From positions 1 through 54,670 of the IMG/VR virus record IMGVR_UViG_3300046538_000300: 54,670 nt of DNA, one strand, 5' to 3'. Shown here one piece after another: positions 23,410 through 31,991 of this stretch (the stretch's first letter is position 1; each line of letters starts with the position of its first letter). The translations under genes were made by a program, and so were the position numbers. The DNA comes from a virus. The notes below the pieces were generated by a model, which worked only from the letters and a program-made list of their open reading frames with translations, did not search any database and was not told the DNA's origin.

Positions 23410-23504
23410 TGGTTGTCTCCCAGAGACGAGGATGCAGGCCCAGCCTGCGTTTAGGTGCTTTACTGTTTGCGAGCAGTAACTTCTCACTCAGAGCGAGCTG
23501 CGCG

Positions 23505-24005
23505 ATGACTACTAATAAGGATGGAAAAGAAAAGACTGATATCCGTGCGGTTAAATTCACTCTCCTCGGGATAGTCATAACTGCCGGGATAAGCTGGGTA
23601 TCAGCCACTCAGACGGCTTCGGTGAGCTTTAGGCAATCCTGTTTAGCCCGCGTTGATTCAAGAGAGGCAGTGATCCGTAGCAAGGTCGATAAATTTTTCG
23701 CGACGCAGGGAAACTTGATTTCGTTTGCGTCTCACAAGATAAAAGATGACGAAACTCTCGAAAAAAGAGTTGATGCTGTCTCCAGGGCTGCGTACGCCCT
23801 CACCTCGTATTTAGATGGTGCGATATCTAAAACTCCGAAGCTTATCGCCTTAGATTATATGGAGCTTTATTTACCCAATAAGACTGATGAGGAAAAAAAT
23901 CATGCCGCTAAGAACTCTGAAAATTTGGGCGACGAAATGGATAAATGGAATGATCAATATCAGGAATTGCTAGCGACATTTGAGGCCGATAGAAAAGAAT
24001 GCTAA
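23505..24005 (+). CDS. Single-pass membrane protein (moron) in the head region
   Basis: The 166-residue protein has a charged N-terminal tail (MTTNKDGKEKTDIR), one hydrophobic helix (residues about 16-36, FTLLGIVITAGISWVSATQT) and an acidic, lysine-rich helical domain. It has only two cysteines (QSCLARV and the terminal KEC). I do not recognise it. It is AT-rich, on the strand opposite the head genes, and its stop codon abuts that of the head morphogenesis gene. This layout is that of a moron. An envelope function such as superinfection exclusion is an inference. A perfect GCAGGC-CCA-GCCTGC hairpin at 23434-23448 lies upstream. Confidence 0.75.
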   Translation: MTTNKDGKEKTDIRAVKFTLLGIVITAGISWVSATQTASVSFRQSCLARVDSREAVIRSKVDKFFATQGNLISFASHKIKDDETLEKRVDAVSRAAYALTSYLDGAISKTPKLIALDYMELYLPNKTDEEKNHAAKNSENLGDEMDKWNDQYQELLATFEADRKEC

Positions 24006-25091
24006 TTACAAATCAGCCCGATCAAACGCCAGAGGCTCCAGCGCTTTCATCTGGTCGAGGGTCAGTGGTGCGAAATTGCGGTCGAGCTGCAGTTCGGAGA
24101 ACCGCTCGACGCTGAGGCCACCATCGCGAAGCAGCTTTGCTCGCACAGGACCAATGGCCTTGTCTTGGAACGCAGCGGGCTGCTGAGTGAGCCAGTCGTA
24201 ATAGCTGAGGTCTGCCCTCACCTGCTGCGGGCCACTATCACCGACCGATGCGCGGGTGCCGTCCTTCGAAAGCAGCGCGCTGAACCGGGTGATCGCCACC
24301 ACCGTCGAGCGGCAGTTGATGTGGATCGGCGGCCTTGGTCCCTCGATCAGCTTGAAGCGCCGGCCATCCAGCGTCCTGCATTGGGCGGTCGTCTTCGAAT
24401 CCAGCGTGCTGACCCACTCGACAGACTGAACGATGTCGCTGTTTTCCTTCAGCGTCTCCATCCGCGCCTGGGTGGCGACGTGCTGGACTGCTGTGCGAAC
24501 GACTGAGCCCGCATTGCGGTTGGTCGTGGCCAGGATGCCGTCGTTGTAGTTAAGCGCCTTGGTCCCGCGAATGTTCTTGATGATCTGGAAGTTGGTCTGG
24601 CCTTCGAAGAAGCCCTGCCGGATCGCGCCTGTGAGGCGTTGTCGCTCGGTCGAGGTGAAGCCCTCAATGAACGAGTCGAGCAGCTTGCCGCCGTCCGCAC
24701 CGCGCACACTGAGCGGGTTCGTAAGGATGGCGGCGCGGATTGCAGCAGATCCGGGCAGCGCCGCATCGAACGTGATGCTCGGCGGTGCGGCGCGCGTCAG
24801 GCTGGTCGCTTCGAACTGCGCCTCGTAGTTGGCGATGTCCACCAGGTCAAGATTCAGCTGGTCAGTGAACCGGTCGAAGATGCCCAGCAGCAGGCTGTCG
24901 ACTTCCTTCAGCAGGCGCTCAAGGCGCACCACCGTGTAGTCGGTCAGATCAGCCTTGGTCAGCCGGTCGCGGATGCTGCGGTCTATCTCCTTCAGGAACG
25001 GAGCGAACTTCTTCACCTCACCCGACTTCAGCTGCTCCAGAAAGACCGCGTGCCGGATGGTGGCGTCAAGGATTGCTTGGTTGGCCGCCAT
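24006..25091 (-). CDS. Phage head morphogenesis protein (Mu gpF/SPP1 gp7-like)
   Basis: The 361-residue protein begins MAANQAILDATIRHAVFLEQ and shows the C-terminal minor-head motif around TLDSKTTAQCRTLDGRRF and PPIHINCRSTVVAI, characteristic of SPP1 gp7/Mu gpF proteins. Such proteins bind the portal and enter the procapsid. The start overlaps the portal gene's 3' end by 26 bases. Confidence 0.88.
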   Translation of the reverse strand: MAANQAILDATIRHAVFLEQLKSGEVKKFAPFLKEIDRSIRDRLTKADLTDYTVVRLERLLKEVDSLLLGIFDRFTDQLNLDLVDIANYEAQFEATSLTRAAPPSITFDAALPGSAAIRAAILTNPLSVRGADGGKLLDSFIEGFTSTERQRLTGAIRQGFFEGQTNFQIIKNIRGTKALNYNDGILATTNRNAGSVVRTAVQHVATQARMETLKENSDIVQSVEWVSTLDSKTTAQCRTLDGRRFKLIEGPRPPIHINCRSTVVAITRFSALLSKDGTRASVGDSGPQQVRADLSYYDWLTQQPAAFQDKAIGPVRAKLLRDGGLSVERFSELQLDRNFAPLTLDQMKALEPLAFDRADL

Positions 25092-26532
25092 TCGGTTTCG
25101 CCCCTGTCTCGTCGTCCAGATTCAGGCTGGCCGCGTCCGTCTCAAGTTCGTCGCGGATCTGATCGTCATCCTTCTCGGGATTGATGATTCCGCGATCACG
25201 CAGGTACTGCCAGAAGTCGGTCACCGGCAGGCGACCACCCTGCACGGCATTGAACAGGCCGGCCATGATGTTCGCGTCCAGGCTGATCTGCGTGAAGTCC
25301 TGATTCAGCTTGTACTCGGCCTTTCCGGTAGCTGCAGTGAACTCAGCCATCCATGCCAGGCACTGGGTGTAGGCCTCGCTCACGTTGCTGACCACCAGCG
25401 AAAGCACGCTGTGTTCGGCGGCGCTGTCACTGTCGGCTTGGGTTGCGGTCTTCACCGCGCTGCCACGCTCGATCAGCCTGGCGCCCAATGCAACCAGCTG
25501 GGTCTCCTTGGCGTCCATGGCCTCTTTGATCATGGTATTGGCCTGGGCTTGCAGGATGCCCGCACTCCCGGCCGCCGGCAGGGGAAGAATCGCCCGTGAA
25601 CCGAAGTAGATGCCCTTGGCCTCCAGCATGGCGACCCACTGCTCATCGAGCCCGGCCATGTAGACCTGCGGCTGGCCCATCAGGAACGCCGCGTCTTCGT
25701 AGTCGGCGCTGTTCCGGTAATGCCCGATGTTGATCTCGGCCATGTCGTACAGCGGTGAGTCGTCGATACTGGTGTCGTTGTTCTCGCTGCCGAGGAACTG
25801 GAATGGGATAACCTTCCACTGCTGGCCCGAGCCATTAAGCGGCGTGAACGGCGGCACGATCATCTCGGTAACTGCCGATCCTTCCTGCCAGACCTCCTGC
25901 GTGTAGATGCCGGCGGCGTCGAGCCGAAGCACTCGGTACTGGATTTCCTGCTCGCTGCCGAAACCATCGTCCGTGTCTACGTCGACCGTCTCGCGGAGAA
26001 CCACCAGGCTCAGCAGGTGCTGACCGCCGACCTGCCGGGTTTTCCAATTGCGGATGGCCTCGGCCGGGTAGCTGCTGACGTTTGCCCGGGCGCGACCGGC
26101 GATCTCGTCGGCCTTGCTGACGCTGCCAGCCTCAACGGCGGCGTAGTCCACCAGCAGGCCGTGACGACCGACTTCGAGTAGATGCCCGATTACCGACTGT
26201 GACTGCTGGTAGATGCTGACGCCCTGCCCGTCGATGTCCTTTGACACATATTCGAGCGCGCCGGGGGTGGTGAGCGTCGGCCAGGTGCGGAACACGGCAC
26301 CGACAAGGCTGTGCTTCGTCCGCCCAGTGGCGTTGTAGAAAACGGCACGAGCCTTATAACCCTTGTACCGCTCTGCATTCTCTTTGCTCAGGTCATGAGC
26401 GTTGGGCTTTGGCAGATACAACTCGCCAGCAGCCTTGATGGTTTCTGAGCCTTTGCAGACGTCACGCACCAAGCGCCAGCGGTTCTTCGCCGCGTCATAC
26501 TCGCGGCGGGTGAATGTGACGTCGTTTGCCAT
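25066..26532 (-). CDS. Portal protein (DUF4055-like)
   Basis: A 488-residue protein fitting the DUF4055 portal family in size and place: FTRREYDAAKNRWRLVRDVC at the N-terminus, VGRHGLLVDYAAVEAG in the middle, and LVALGARLIERGSAVKTATQ in the stem region. Twelve copies should form the ring through which DNA is packaged. It begins in a TGATG overlap with the terL stop. Confidence 0.87.
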   Translation of the reverse strand: MANDVTFTRREYDAAKNRWRLVRDVCKGSETIKAAGELYLPKPNAHDLSKENAERYKGYKARAVFYNATGRTKHSLVGAVFRTWPTLTTPGALEYVSKDIDGQGVSIYQQSQSVIGHLLEVGRHGLLVDYAAVEAGSVSKADEIAGRARANVSSYPAEAIRNWKTRQVGGQHLLSLVVLRETVDVDTDDGFGSEQEIQYRVLRLDAAGIYTQEVWQEGSAVTEMIVPPFTPLNGSGQQWKVIPFQFLGSENNDTSIDDSPLYDMAEINIGHYRNSADYEDAAFLMGQPQVYMAGLDEQWVAMLEAKGIYFGSRAILPLPAAGSAGILQAQANTMIKEAMDAKETQLVALGARLIERGSAVKTATQADSDSAAEHSVLSLVVSNVSEAYTQCLAWMAEFTAATGKAEYKLNQDFTQISLDANIMAGLFNAVQGGRLPVTDFWQYLRDRGIINPEKDDDQIRDELETDAASLNLDDETGAKPNGGQPSNP

Positions 26533-28019
26533 CAGCGTGCGAATCCCATGTTGATTGAAGTGGCCGGCTTGCGACTGCTCTTCGTCACTGCGAAGTAACG
26601 GAAGGCGTCACCACCGTGAGACGTCCAGTCGTGAAGCGGTTTGTCTTTCCAGCAGCCGCGCTTGTCATCCCACTCCTTGCGGTAGTTCTCCAAGCAGGCG
26701 ATGCCTGACTCGCATTTGGCCTCGTCGAACACGCACAGAGGAAGGATCTCGCGCACCTGCTCAATGCCGTCATTGACACCAATCTTCGGCACCACCTGGA
26801 ACGTGAGCGTGTACTTCTGACCGTCGATCTCGTATCCCTCGCGGGCGATCTCCCGGCGTGTCTTGGCATCGCTGCCGAACTCGCGGTTGTCGATGTCGTG
26901 CGGTCCCCAGTGCTCGGAGTAGGTGTATCCCTTGTCCTTGAGCACCTTCATGTAATGCCGCAGGCCTTCGCCGCTGTTCTCGTAGTAGTCGATGACGTGG
27001 TACTGCTCGCCAACCTTGCGAACGAACCAGATAGCCGTGGAGTCGCCGACACCGATGTCCCAGAAGGTCATCACCGGAAGGTGGCTGTTGTTCGGTATCG
27101 CGCCGATGCGCTGTTCGGTGTAGAGCTTACGGAACTGCGCGGCGTAGTAAGCGCCCTCGATCGACTGCTGGAACGCCTCGGCCGGTATCGACGGGTATTC
27201 CCGCTTCATGTCATCGCCGAGGGTCTTTTCCTTGGCTGCGTACCAGGCGCGCTGACCCGGGTTCGTGACGATTCCATGCTTGGCGGCCAACTCATTGAAG
27301 TACTTGGTCAGCCGGTCGGGAATGATCGCCGTCGAAGGGTCAAGCCAGTAGCCCTTGTTCTTCCACCAACTGAAGAAAAAGAATTTCCAGTCCAGCAAGC
27401 CCAGCGGAACACCGGCAAGCTGCTGCTTCTCCGCGCTCTGAGAGTAATCGAAGAAGTAACCCGCCCTGCCCTCGGCCGTCGACTCGATGGTGACGAAACA
27501 GTCTGTCGCGACAGCCTCGAACGCACCTGTGACGATCTCTCTGGCCTTGTGCGGGAACTTGGCGCAGATCTTCCCGAACTCGGATACGTGCAGGTAACGC
27601 AGCGTGCCGCCCCGGAATGATGTGCTGACGTAGAGCGATCCGCCCTTACTGAACACCAGTTCGCCGGCGGCATCGTTGCTCGCCGGGTTCGCCGCCTTGA
27701 TCTCCTTGGGGAGGTTGTCATAGGCGTACTTGATCTTTTCCCGGAACAGGCGCTTTGCATCGTTCAGGGTGTGAGCAATCAGAGCGCACTTGGCCGACTC
27801 AAACAGCGCGGCGTCCAACTGGATGATGCACTGCTCAGTCGTGAAGCCCAGCTGTCGAGCCTTGAGGATGATGTTGCGAGTGTGCAGCCCTTCGTAATAC
27901 TCGACCTGCTCGTCTGTCATCTGGAAGCGGACTTTCTTGCCCTGCTTGTCGGTGATGAAGTACAGGTGATTCAGACGCCAGCGCTTGTCCCTGAGCAACT
28001 TCAGATGCTCGGGCTTCAT
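26532..28019 (-). CDS. terL: Terminase large subunit
   Basis: The 495-residue packaging motor has a Walker A-like motif KARQLGFTT at residues 53-61, an ATPase core with VTIESTAEGRAGYFFDY near residue 175, and a nuclease domain opening with MTFWDIGVGDSTAIW near residue 320. It should translocate DNA into the procapsid and cut the concatemer. It lies one base after terS. Confidence 0.92.
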   Translation of the reverse strand: MKPEHLKLLRDKRWRLNHLYFITDKQGKKVRFQMTDEQVEYYEGLHTRNIILKARQLGFTTEQCIIQLDAALFESAKCALIAHTLNDAKRLFREKIKYAYDNLPKEIKAANPASNDAAGELVFSKGGSLYVSTSFRGGTLRYLHVSEFGKICAKFPHKAREIVTGAFEAVATDCFVTIESTAEGRAGYFFDYSQSAEKQQLAGVPLGLLDWKFFFFSWWKNKGYWLDPSTAIIPDRLTKYFNELAAKHGIVTNPGQRAWYAAKEKTLGDDMKREYPSIPAEAFQQSIEGAYYAAQFRKLYTEQRIGAIPNNSHLPVMTFWDIGVGDSTAIWFVRKVGEQYHVIDYYENSGEGLRHYMKVLKDKGYTYSEHWGPHDIDNREFGSDAKTRREIAREGYEIDGQKYTLTFQVVPKIGVNDGIEQVREILPLCVFDEAKCESGIACLENYRKEWDDKRGCWKDKPLHDWTSHGGDAFRYFAVTKSSRKPATSINMGFAR

Positions 28020-28020
28020 C

Positions 28021-28542
28021 TCAGGCGTCCTTCGATAGTTCGTCCATCAGTGAGGCCAGGGTATCGACTGTCTTGTCGCCTTCCTCGGTGTCGAGGTTGT
28101 AGGCCTGGCGCTCGCCCTTGATGACCTTGAGCTGCGCGTCCACACCGGCGTTCAGTGAGCGGGCGAAGTCGCCGTGATTGTCTGCCGTGACATCAACGCT
28201 ACTGAGGAACTTGCTGAGCTTGTTTGAGATTGTGCGCCACTGAGCCAATCCAGCCCGGTGTGCTAACACAACAGCAGCAGCCTGGTCGGATGCTTCCTCA
28301 ATGATTTCGGCATCAGTAACCATTGGTGCGTGGTTACCGTCTGTGGTTACCGCCTTGGTTACTTTCTGTTTTGTGGCGGTACGCACCTGTTCGGTGAGGT
28401 CTCTCGACCAGCCTTCCTTCTTGGCGCGCTTGAGGATGGTTGCGTGGTTTACCCCTTGGGCGTCACCTATCGCACGAACCGAAAGCGAACCGGCCCGGTA
28501 GGCTCGTTCGATTGCCTCCCAGTCGGGTTGCTTGGTTGTCAT
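28021..28542 (-). CDS. terS: Terminase small subunit
   Basis: The 173-residue protein has an N-terminal helix-turn-helix (YRAGSLSVRAIGDAQGVNHA) and helical oligomerisation region, typical of DNA-recognition terminase subunits. It should bind the pac or cos site and load TerL. A cluster of GGTTAC motifs is embedded in its own coding sequence at 28316-28362, a plausible packaging site. Confidence 0.85.
   Translation of the reverse strand: MTTKQPDWEAIERAYRAGSLSVRAIGDAQGVNHATILKRAKKEGWSRDLTEQVRTATKQKVTKAVTTDGNHAPMVTDAEIIEEASDQAAAVVLAHRAGLAQWRTISNKLSKFLSSVDVTADNHGDFARSLNAGVDAQLKVIKGERQAYNLDTEEGDKTVDTLASLMDELSKDA
28316..28362. repeat. GGTTAC(C) cluster inside terS
   Basis: GTAACC at 28316-28321, then GGTTACC at 28332-28338 and 28345-28351, and GGTTAC at 28357-28362, spaced by 12-13 bases. 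More copies occur nearby at 28544-28549 and 28642-28648. Regular spacing inside terS is what would be expected of a TerS recognition (pac-like) array, though part may reflect Val-Thr codons. Confidence 0.45.
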
Positions 28543-28545
28543 TGG

Positions 28546-28749
28546 TTACTCCGTGTCTTGCTTATCCACCAGCGTGTATTGCTTCACCACCTTGACGATC
28601 TCATCAGCCTCAGACTCGACGACGGCACGCTCAATGGTCACGGTTACCGGTTGATTTGGGAGCATGCTGATGTTGATTGAGGTGATGCGCGACATGTCGA
28701 GCTCCAAAGCTCGGCAAAGGTCGGTGGCGAATTTCGCACTGGTGATCAT
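28546..28749 (-). CDS. Small protein upstream of terS
   Basis: I chose ATG at 28749 (GGAGA upstream), giving 67 residues beginning MITSAKFATDLCRALELD. The acidic C-terminal half (VVESEADEIVKVVKQY) is helical. I do not recognise it. It lies between the second holin-like gene and terS and is co-directional with both. Confidence 0.65.
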   Translation of the reverse strand: MITSAKFATDLCRALELDMSRITSINISMLPNQPVTVTIERAVVESEADEIVKVVKQYTLVDKQDTE

Positions 28750-28797
28750 GATCTTCTCCGCGCCACGAAACGGACGCATCTGAATTTGTGGCGCGGA

Positions 28798-29154
28798 TTA
28801 TCTCGGCTTGCGGCGCTCGACCTTGCCCGGCTCACTTCCGAACCGGTGATCACTCATGCAGCCCTCACAGCTCAGCCGTGCGCAGATCCAGCGCTTCACC
28901 CTTGGCCAGTAGGTGACCATGAACATGTGACGCAATCCGGCCAGAGCCAACGCAACGTGCATCGTTACCCCCGCTGAGTTCGGCGTGAAGAAGAAACGGT
29001 CAGACCGGGCGAGAATGGCGTAACCGCTGATGGCGATCACTGCATACAGAATCTTGCCGATGACACCGTCACGGACCTTCCCGCTCAGCGCGCACCAGGT
29101 TGCCCAGAATGCGATGAAGCCAGCGGCGTACGCGTTCAGGTATTCGAATGTCAT
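28798..29154 (-). CDS. Holin-like membrane protein 2
   Basis: A 118-residue protein with three likely membrane segments: LNAYAAGFIAFWATWCALSG, ILYAVIAISGYAILAR and VTMHVALALAGLRHMFMVTY. The tail is basic and cysteine-containing. Its ATG overlaps the stop of the preceding holin-like gene (ATGA), so the two are coupled as a holin/antiholin pair or as holin subunits. The longer frame upstream is an artefact of overlap with the first gene. Confidence 0.75.
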   Translation of the reverse strand: MTFEYLNAYAAGFIAFWATWCALSGKVRDGVIGKILYAVIAISGYAILARSDRFFFTPNSAGVTMHVALALAGLRHMFMVTYWPRVKRWICARLSCEGCMSDHRFGSEPGKVERRKPR

Positions 29155-29477
29155 GGGCTTGGTCCTCCGAATTTGCTCCGGATAAATGACCACAGGTCTG
29201 CGGCTTTGATCGCTCTGGTGATAGCGGCCATGAGCGATCCGCCGAACGTACCCAACAGGAAGCCCACCCCGGCGACACTGCGTGGCTCGATGATTCCAAA
29301 ATATGCGCTGACCATGCCGGTCAGGTAGTGGGCACAGGCCATGCCAGTGAAGAGAAACAGGAGCCATGACTTTCGGTCGGTCAGGTCGTCCTTGTGCCAG
29401 CGTGTGGCGACGAGAGCCCCAAAAAGGCCCGCGATCAGCCAGTCGAACTTGTCGAGCAGGCGGTGAAAGAATTCCAT
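29151..29477 (-). CDS. Putative phage holin 1
   Basis: The 108-residue protein begins MEFFHRLLDKFDWLIAGLFG and has three hydrophobic segments (about residues 12-26, 36-56 and 66-86), with charged ends. This resembles the HP1-type phage holin pattern. It should form pores that release the endolysin, encoded 27 kb away. It is first of a coupled pair and diverges from the plus-strand moron at 29585. Confidence 0.72.
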   Translation of the reverse strand: MEFFHRLLDKFDWLIAGLFGALVATRWHKDDLTDRKSWLLFLFTGMACAHYLTGMVSAYFGIIEPRSVAGVGFLLGTFGGSLMAAITRAIKAADLWSFIRSKFGGPSP

Positions 29478-29584
29478 GCGCTACTCCTGGGCTGGGCATG
29501 TTTGAAATTTTCAGAGCCAAGACAGCCCATGCCAGGCTCCGTGCTATCTTCAGGAGCCAGCGAGAGATCATTCATGAGGGAAGT

Positions 29585-30031
29585 ATGAGCCAGACCAACA
29601 TAGAGCGATTTAACGAAGTCACAGCAAAGATACTTGCCACTCTCTATGGCAGCTTCCCCGAGCCGCAGTATCTCGACCCCAACGCTCTCGGCTTGTCGTC
29701 CGAAATACCGTCGACAAACCAACTTGGTGAGCAGATTTACAGCGATGACTGGCGAGAAAAGAACAACTTCGTGCGCTGGACTGCGGTTTGGCTAGCCAAC
29801 GAAGGCTATCTTTCAGCTCGGACCGGATCATTCAATGACCGGTACACACTGTCTTCTGCTGGCTTTAAATCCATGAAACAAATCGACACGCCAGAAATAG
29901 GCAGCCCCACTCTTGGAGAAAAAATCAAGAAAGCATCTTCGGACGGAGCTACAGCTGTTACATCAAAGCTCGTGGATCAATTTCTCACCGTTGGGGCTAC
30001 CGTGCTGGCAAAGTCCTTCACGGGGATTTGA
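29585..30031 (+). CDS. Hypothetical protein with winged-helix-like segment (moron)
   Basis: ATG at 29585 follows GAGGGA; the product is 148 residues. It is soluble and mixed alpha/beta, with a WTAVWLANEGYLSARTGSFN...YTLSSAG region that reads like a winged helix. A hydrophobic C-terminal patch (QFLTVGATVLAKSF) ends it. Transcribed opposite to the holins and late genes and followed closely by a terminator, it fits a moron. I do not recognise the family. Confidence 0.7.
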   Translation: MSQTNIERFNEVTAKILATLYGSFPEPQYLDPNALGLSSEIPSTNQLGEQIYSDDWREKNNFVRWTAVWLANEGYLSARTGSFNDRYTLSSAGFKSMKQIDTPEIGSPTLGEKIKKASSDGATAVTSKLVDQFLTVGATVLAKSFTGI

Positions 30032-30034
30032 GGT

Positions 30035-30064
30035 AAAAAAAGCCCGACACAGTGGCCGGGCTTT
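30035..30064. terminator. Bidirectional terminator
   Basis: AAAGCCCG pairs with CGGGCTTT around a 10-base loop. It lies just after the stop of the plus-strand gene 29585-30031, with an A-tract upstream giving a T-tract on the minus strand. It insulates this moron from the convergent late transcript. Confidence 0.7.
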
Positions 30065-30143
30065 CGATGTCTATCCGCTACACACGCAGGAATGACAGGA
30101 TGGAGATAATTTCTCTCACTCTCTCACCGATGTCAATAGGCAA

Positions 30144-30830
30144 TCACGCGGCATTTTGAATTAAGAGCCCTTCCTCCTCAAGGATCTTCCTGACCTCGGC
30201 CAGAGCGTCGTTGATCATCCCGTTCAATTTCTCCTTGATCCCGTCACGCCACCGGTAACGCGTCGACTCCGGCGTACCGTCGAGGTCCCAAGTGTTCATG
30301 TCGTAGAAGCTGTCGGGCAGGATGATCAGATCTGTTTGCTGGGCTTCTGCTTTGGCGCGTGCCGAACGGCCTGCCGCCAATGCTGCGTTGACCATAGCCT
30401 CGCGCCGGCCCGCGGGAGTGTCGAGGGGAATTTGAACCGAGACGGATGCTGGACCTTTGCGGCGCTCGCCCTTGAGCTTTGGAATAGCCCAGGCCGTGAC
30501 GGCTTTGTGCACGAACAGTTCAGGCGCTGGACTGGCAATGAGCGGGATGATGCCGGTGATGGCCTGCAGCTTGCGTGCACGATTGGTGCTGTACTTCGCC
30601 CCCAGCGCATTCCAATGGCGAGGGATGAGCATGTGATGAAGGCGCGCCGACAGCCAATAGTCGACCTGAGTGCGGTCCAGCCCGCCCGAATGCCCGCCAA
30701 GGGATGCGAGACAGCCAGTGTCCTCCTCGTTCGAATTGTAGAGCTTCTGCCATGCCTGGCCCTTGGATGATCCCTTCTCTCCGGCTGCCAACGCAGCGAC
30801 TACGGCTCCTGATACGCTGGAATAGATCAT
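30144..30830 (-). CDS. Unidentified late-region protein in the Q position
   Basis: A 228-residue protein starting MIYSSVSGAVVAALAAGEKG. It has basic patches (PKLKGERRKGPASVSVQIPL) and an acidic helical C-terminus. I do not recognise a domain. Its place between ninG and the holin genes is where lambdoid phages keep the late antiterminator Q or its substitute, and this phage has terminators inside the late operon. That role is an inference from position. It overlaps the ninG stop by four bases. Confidence 0.7.
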   Translation of the reverse strand: MIYSSVSGAVVAALAAGEKGSSKGQAWQKLYNSNEEDTGCLASLGGHSGGLDRTQVDYWLSARLHHMLIPRHWNALGAKYSTNRARKLQAITGIIPLIASPAPELFVHKAVTAWAIPKLKGERRKGPASVSVQIPLDTPAGRREAMVNAALAAGRSARAKAEAQQTDLIILPDSFYDMNTWDLDGTPESTRYRWRDGIKEKLNGMINDALAEVRKILEEEGLLIQNAA

Positions 30831-31429
30831 GCTGCATCCCCCTTCTTCATCTCTTTTGTCTTTGCCCGATACAGCGCGGTCAGCGCCTTCAACTCATCAA
30901 TCGTGTATTTCTTCGGCTCATGCCTGCTCTCAAGCCACTCGACGGCTTCAAGCCCGATCTTCTGAATCAGGCGTGGCCGGTACCCAAGGAGGTTGCCGGA
31001 CTTGCCCATGTTGCAGTTGCGGTTGCATTGCAGATGGACGTTCAGCGGCTCGAAGCGGAGTTCCGGTGCGGCGGCTGTCGTCCGATAATGCCCTGCGCAG
31101 TACTGGACATCCGCCGTGGTGCCGCAACTGATGCAGGGCTGTCCGGCATCACGCTCACGAATCCAGGCGTTAAAAGCGCGCTGGGTGTCAGCGACGTGAT
31201 CCGCCCTGCTCTTCAGCTTCTCCTTGCGAACCTTGATCTCCTTGCGCTCGATCTGGTCCAGTGCCCTGCGCACCACGGCCTCGTTCACAGGAGCAATGGC
31301 GATGCCGCATCGAGGACTGCACACTTTCTGCCCGAGGCGTTGCGGCAGGAACTTGGTGGCACAGGCGGGATTCGTGCACGTCTTCTGCTTGCGCGCCGGC
31401 GGCGACTTCTTCGCTGCCTGGCCGATCAC
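30827..31429 (-). CDS. ninG: Recombination protein NinG (Rap)
   Basis: The 200-residue protein has two zinc-ligand clusters (CTNPACATKFLPQRL...CSPRC and CISCGTTADVQYCAGHY), an HLQCNRNCNMGKSGN segment, and a long basic helix between them, the pattern of NinG/Rap, a Holliday-junction endonuclease of lambda-like phages. GTG start at 31429 overlaps the upstream small gene (GTGA). Confidence 0.88.
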   Translation of the reverse strand: MIGQAAKKSPPARKQKTCTNPACATKFLPQRLGQKVCSPRCGIAIAPVNEAVVRRALDQIERKEIKVRKEKLKSRADHVADTQRAFNAWIRERDAGQPCISCGTTADVQYCAGHYRTTAAAPELRFEPLNVHLQCNRNCNMGKSGNLLGYRPRLIQKIGLEAVEWLESRHEPKKYTIDELKALTALYRAKTKEMKKGDAA

Positions 31430-31524
31430 AAGGCACCCCCGAACTGAACAGCATCAGGATTGGAGTGGTAGGCGTGCTCGAGCATGGTTGCCAGGGCACT
31501 CAATAGGGCCTTGATGTTTTTCAT
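31426..31524 (-). CDS. 32-residue coupled small protein
   Basis: A short frame beginning MKNIKALLSALATMLEHAYH fits exactly between ninB and ninG. Its ATG overlaps the ninB stop (ATGA), and its stop overlaps the ninG GTG (GTGA). This double overlap supports translation. I do not recognise it; it is predicted to be one amphipathic helix. Confidence 0.6.
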   Translation of the reverse strand: MKNIKALLSALATMLEHAYHSNPDAVQFGGAL

Positions 31525-31991
31525 GCGGCCTCCTCGCCAAGCAGATCGCCGAAATACACGCCCCTGCCACTGAAGTCCGCCACGATGCGATCGGTGTATG
31601 CGATGCCCTGGACGCGATTGAACAGACTGGTCACCGGGAAACCATCCGGCCCCAGGAGCTTGCAGTCGCCCATAAGGCCGAGCTTTTCCTCGTAGTTCAG
31701 ATGCTTGGTGGTGCGGTGCCAGGCTGCGCGGTAGTCCTCGTCCTCGTTGATCAGGATCTGCACGCCGTGGTGAAGCTTGCAGTACTTGCGCGCATCACTG
31801 GCGTCGCCGATCTGGGTCATCTCGGCGATGCGCTTGTAGAAGGCGAACCACAGTGCATTCTGATCAAGCGTGCGGTCCTTGCCGGGGCGCAGCGACACGA
31901 CGACGAACTTCTTGTCGCGGAACATGGTTGTCAGGCTGGTGATGGCCTCGGTTAGCTTGGCCTGGCAGTTGACGCTGATCTTGTCGGTCAT
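31521..31991 (-). CDS. ninB: Recombination protein NinB (Orf)
   Basis: The 156-residue protein shows VVSLRPGKDRTLDQNALWFA and ASDARKYCKLHHGVQILIN, the pattern of NinB/Orf, a recombination mediator that helps load recombinase on SSB-coated DNA. It is coupled on both sides by ATGA overlaps in the nin-like region. Confidence 0.88.
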   Translation of the reverse strand: MTDKISVNCQAKLTEAITSLTTMFRDKKFVVVSLRPGKDRTLDQNALWFAFYKRIAEMTQIGDASDARKYCKLHHGVQILINEDEDYRAAWHRTTKHLNYEEKLGLMGDCKLLGPDGFPVTSLFNRVQGIAYTDRIVADFSGRGVYFGDLLGEEAA

